Assembly (NCBI GenBank): GCA_024640565.1
Contig: JAHEET010000001.1
Coordinates: forward strand, 372,882-436,881
Origin: Flavobacteriaceae bacterium
GTDB lineage: Bacteria; Bacteroidota; Bacteroidia; Flavobacteriales; Flavobacteriaceae
DNA length: 64,000 bases
Direction: 5' to 3'
The translations under genes and the position numbers were made by a program. Position 1 is the stretch's first letter, and each line of letters opens with the position of its first letter. Positions 62,982-64,000 of the stretch are shown one piece after another. The notes beneath the pieces are model-generated. The model was not told the origin of the DNA and made no database searches. It saw only the letters and a list, made by a program, of their open reading frames with translations.

Positions 62982-64000
62982 GTTTATTCAATGTGTATCC
63001 CTTATTTGACATTACGCCTGTAACTGCAAAAGATGTTTTTGTATACGATGAAAACAACAGTCAATATTTAGATTTATATGGCGGTCATGCGGTAATTTCC
63101 ATTGGCCATTCACATCCAACCTATGTAAAAAATATTCGAGCGCAAGTAGGTAAAATCGGGTTTTACAGCAATTCCATTCAGAATCCTTTACAAGTGGCGC
63201 TTGCCAAAAAACTTGCCAGGGTATCCGGCTGTAATTCTTATGAATTATTTCTTTGCAATTCCGGAGCTGAGGCCAATGAAAATGCGTTAAAACTGGCATC
63301 CTTTCACACTGGAAAAAAGAAAGTAATTGCATTTAAAAATGGATTTCATGGGAGAACCTCTGCAGCAGTGGCAGCCACGGACAATCCCAACATAATTGCC
63401 CCCATAAATGCACAACAAGAAGTTGAAATTTTAGCCTTGGGCGATTTAGAAAGCCTTGAAAAATCACTCTCAAAAAACGATGTCTGTGCGGTAATCATTG
63501 AATGCATTCAGGGAGTCGGTGGATTGGACGAAAGTACTGCCGTATTTTACGAAGGAATAGACAAGCTCTGTAAAAAATACAATGCCTGTTTTATTGCAGA
63601 TGAAGTACAATCTGGATTTGGAAGAACGGGCGATTTCTTTGCTTTTCAAAAATACAATGTGACACCAGATATCATTTCAATTGCCAAAGGAATGGGCAAC
63701 GGATTTCCGGTTGGTGGAATTTTAGTACATCCAAACATTAAGGCTTCCTTTGGTTTGTTGGGAACCACTTTTGGCGGTAATCACTTAGCGTGTGTCGCTG
63801 TTTTAACGGTATTAGAAGTCCTAGAAAAAGAACGTTTGTTGCAAAATGCACAGGAAGTTTCAACCTATTTTTTAAAAAAATCGCAGACAGTTCCAGCGTT
63901 AAAAAATGTCAAGGGACGCGGATTGATGCTTGGGTTGGAATTTGAATTCCCAATCGCCGAACTCCGTAAAAACCTAATCTACAAACACAAAATCTTTACA
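62978..64000 (+). CDS. argD: acetylornithine/succinylornithine aminotransferase (3' end cut by window)
   Basis: 341 codons are visible and the frame stays open to the window edge; the expected length is about 375-400. Class III PLP aminotransferase: FLCNSGAEANENALKLA (phosphate loop), FHGRTSAAVAATDN, FIADEVQSGFGRTGDFF and the PLP Lys in SIAKGMGNGFPVGG. It converts the semialdehyde to N-acyl-ornithine using glutamate. An N-acylornithine carbamoyltransferase would be expected next, outside the window. Confidence 0.93.
   Translation, partial: MSLFNVYPLFDITPVTAKDVFVYDENNSQYLDLYGGHAVISIGHSHPTYVKNIRAQVGKIGFYSNSIQNPLQVALAKKLARVSGCNSYELFLCNSGAEANENALKLASFHTGKKKVIAFKNGFHGRTSAAVAATDNPNIIAPINAQQEVEILALGDLESLEKSLSKNDVCAVIIECIQGVGGLDESTAVFYEGIDKLCKKYNACFIADEVQSGFGRTGDFFAFQKYNVTPDIISIAKGMGNGFPVGGILVHPNIKASFGLLGTTFGGNHLACVAVLTVLEVLEKERLLQNAQEVSTYFLKKSQTVPALKNVKGRGLMLGLEFEFPIAELRKNLIYKHKIFT

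Noticed and set aside
1..64000. Searched for tRNA, rRNA, CRISPR arrays, insertion sequences, prophage and defence genes
   Set aside because: No cloverleaf-like TTCRA blocks in the gaps, no regularly spaced direct repeats, no transposase or integrase motifs, and no restriction, toxin-antitoxin or abortive-infection families recognised.

Overview
This window is a low-GC chromosomal segment from a marine member of the Flavobacteriaceae (Bacteroidota). The evidence is the SusC/SusD pair, -7 promoter elements of the TAnnTTTG type, a type IX secretion (T9SS) C-terminal tag, the gliding gene gldI, many lipoproteins and almost no Shine-Dalgarno sites. I cannot name the genus from the sequence alone. 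I saw no rRNA, tRNA, CRISPR array or insertion sequence.

Bases 1-20,949 form a near-complete alginate utilisation locus. In the minus-strand transcription order it encodes: a PL6 lyase and a T9SS-tagged jelly-roll lyase-like protein; then PL7, PL6, PL7, PL17 and KdgF as one tight run; then SusC, SusD and a PKD-domain lipoprotein; then a FadR-type GntR regulator, a hexuronate-type MFS permease and an SDR that fits DEH reductase. A divergent LacI-type regulator and KDG kinase (cut by the left edge) complete it. The inferred flow is: surface lyases cut alginate, SusC/D import oligomers, PL6/PL17 release unsaturated monomers, KdgF makes DEH, the SDR makes KDG and KdgK phosphorylates it. Two operator families can be read. 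TTAAACGTTTAA occurs twice in the lacI/kdgK gap. TTGGTnnACCAA occurs three times before susC, twice before the PL7 gene and once before the first PL6 gene. The second motif resembles the known ExuR/UxuR operator, so the FadR-type regulator is its likely reader.

Bases 21,200-46,435 are mostly housekeeping. They hold an LtaS-like phosphotransferase, a gldI operon with three peptidyl-prolyl isomerases, ndk, recF, ribH, mutL, two rhomboids, mtaB, a MltD-like transglycosylase split by an in-frame stop, a cold-shock gene, mnmA and purB.

Bases 46,439-64,000 hold a TerC-like protein and a probable metal-uptake cassette: a His-rich small protein without an ATG/GTG/TTG start, a TonB-dependent receptor and a lipoprotein. 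These are followed by a CDP-alcohol phosphotransferase, msrB, ffh, folD, a TIGR02206-like membrane gene broken by a TA-repeat frameshift, an 810-base gene-poor gap with one possible 41-residue lipoprotein, and an arginine operon (GNAT, argG, argC, proC, argD) that runs off the right edge.
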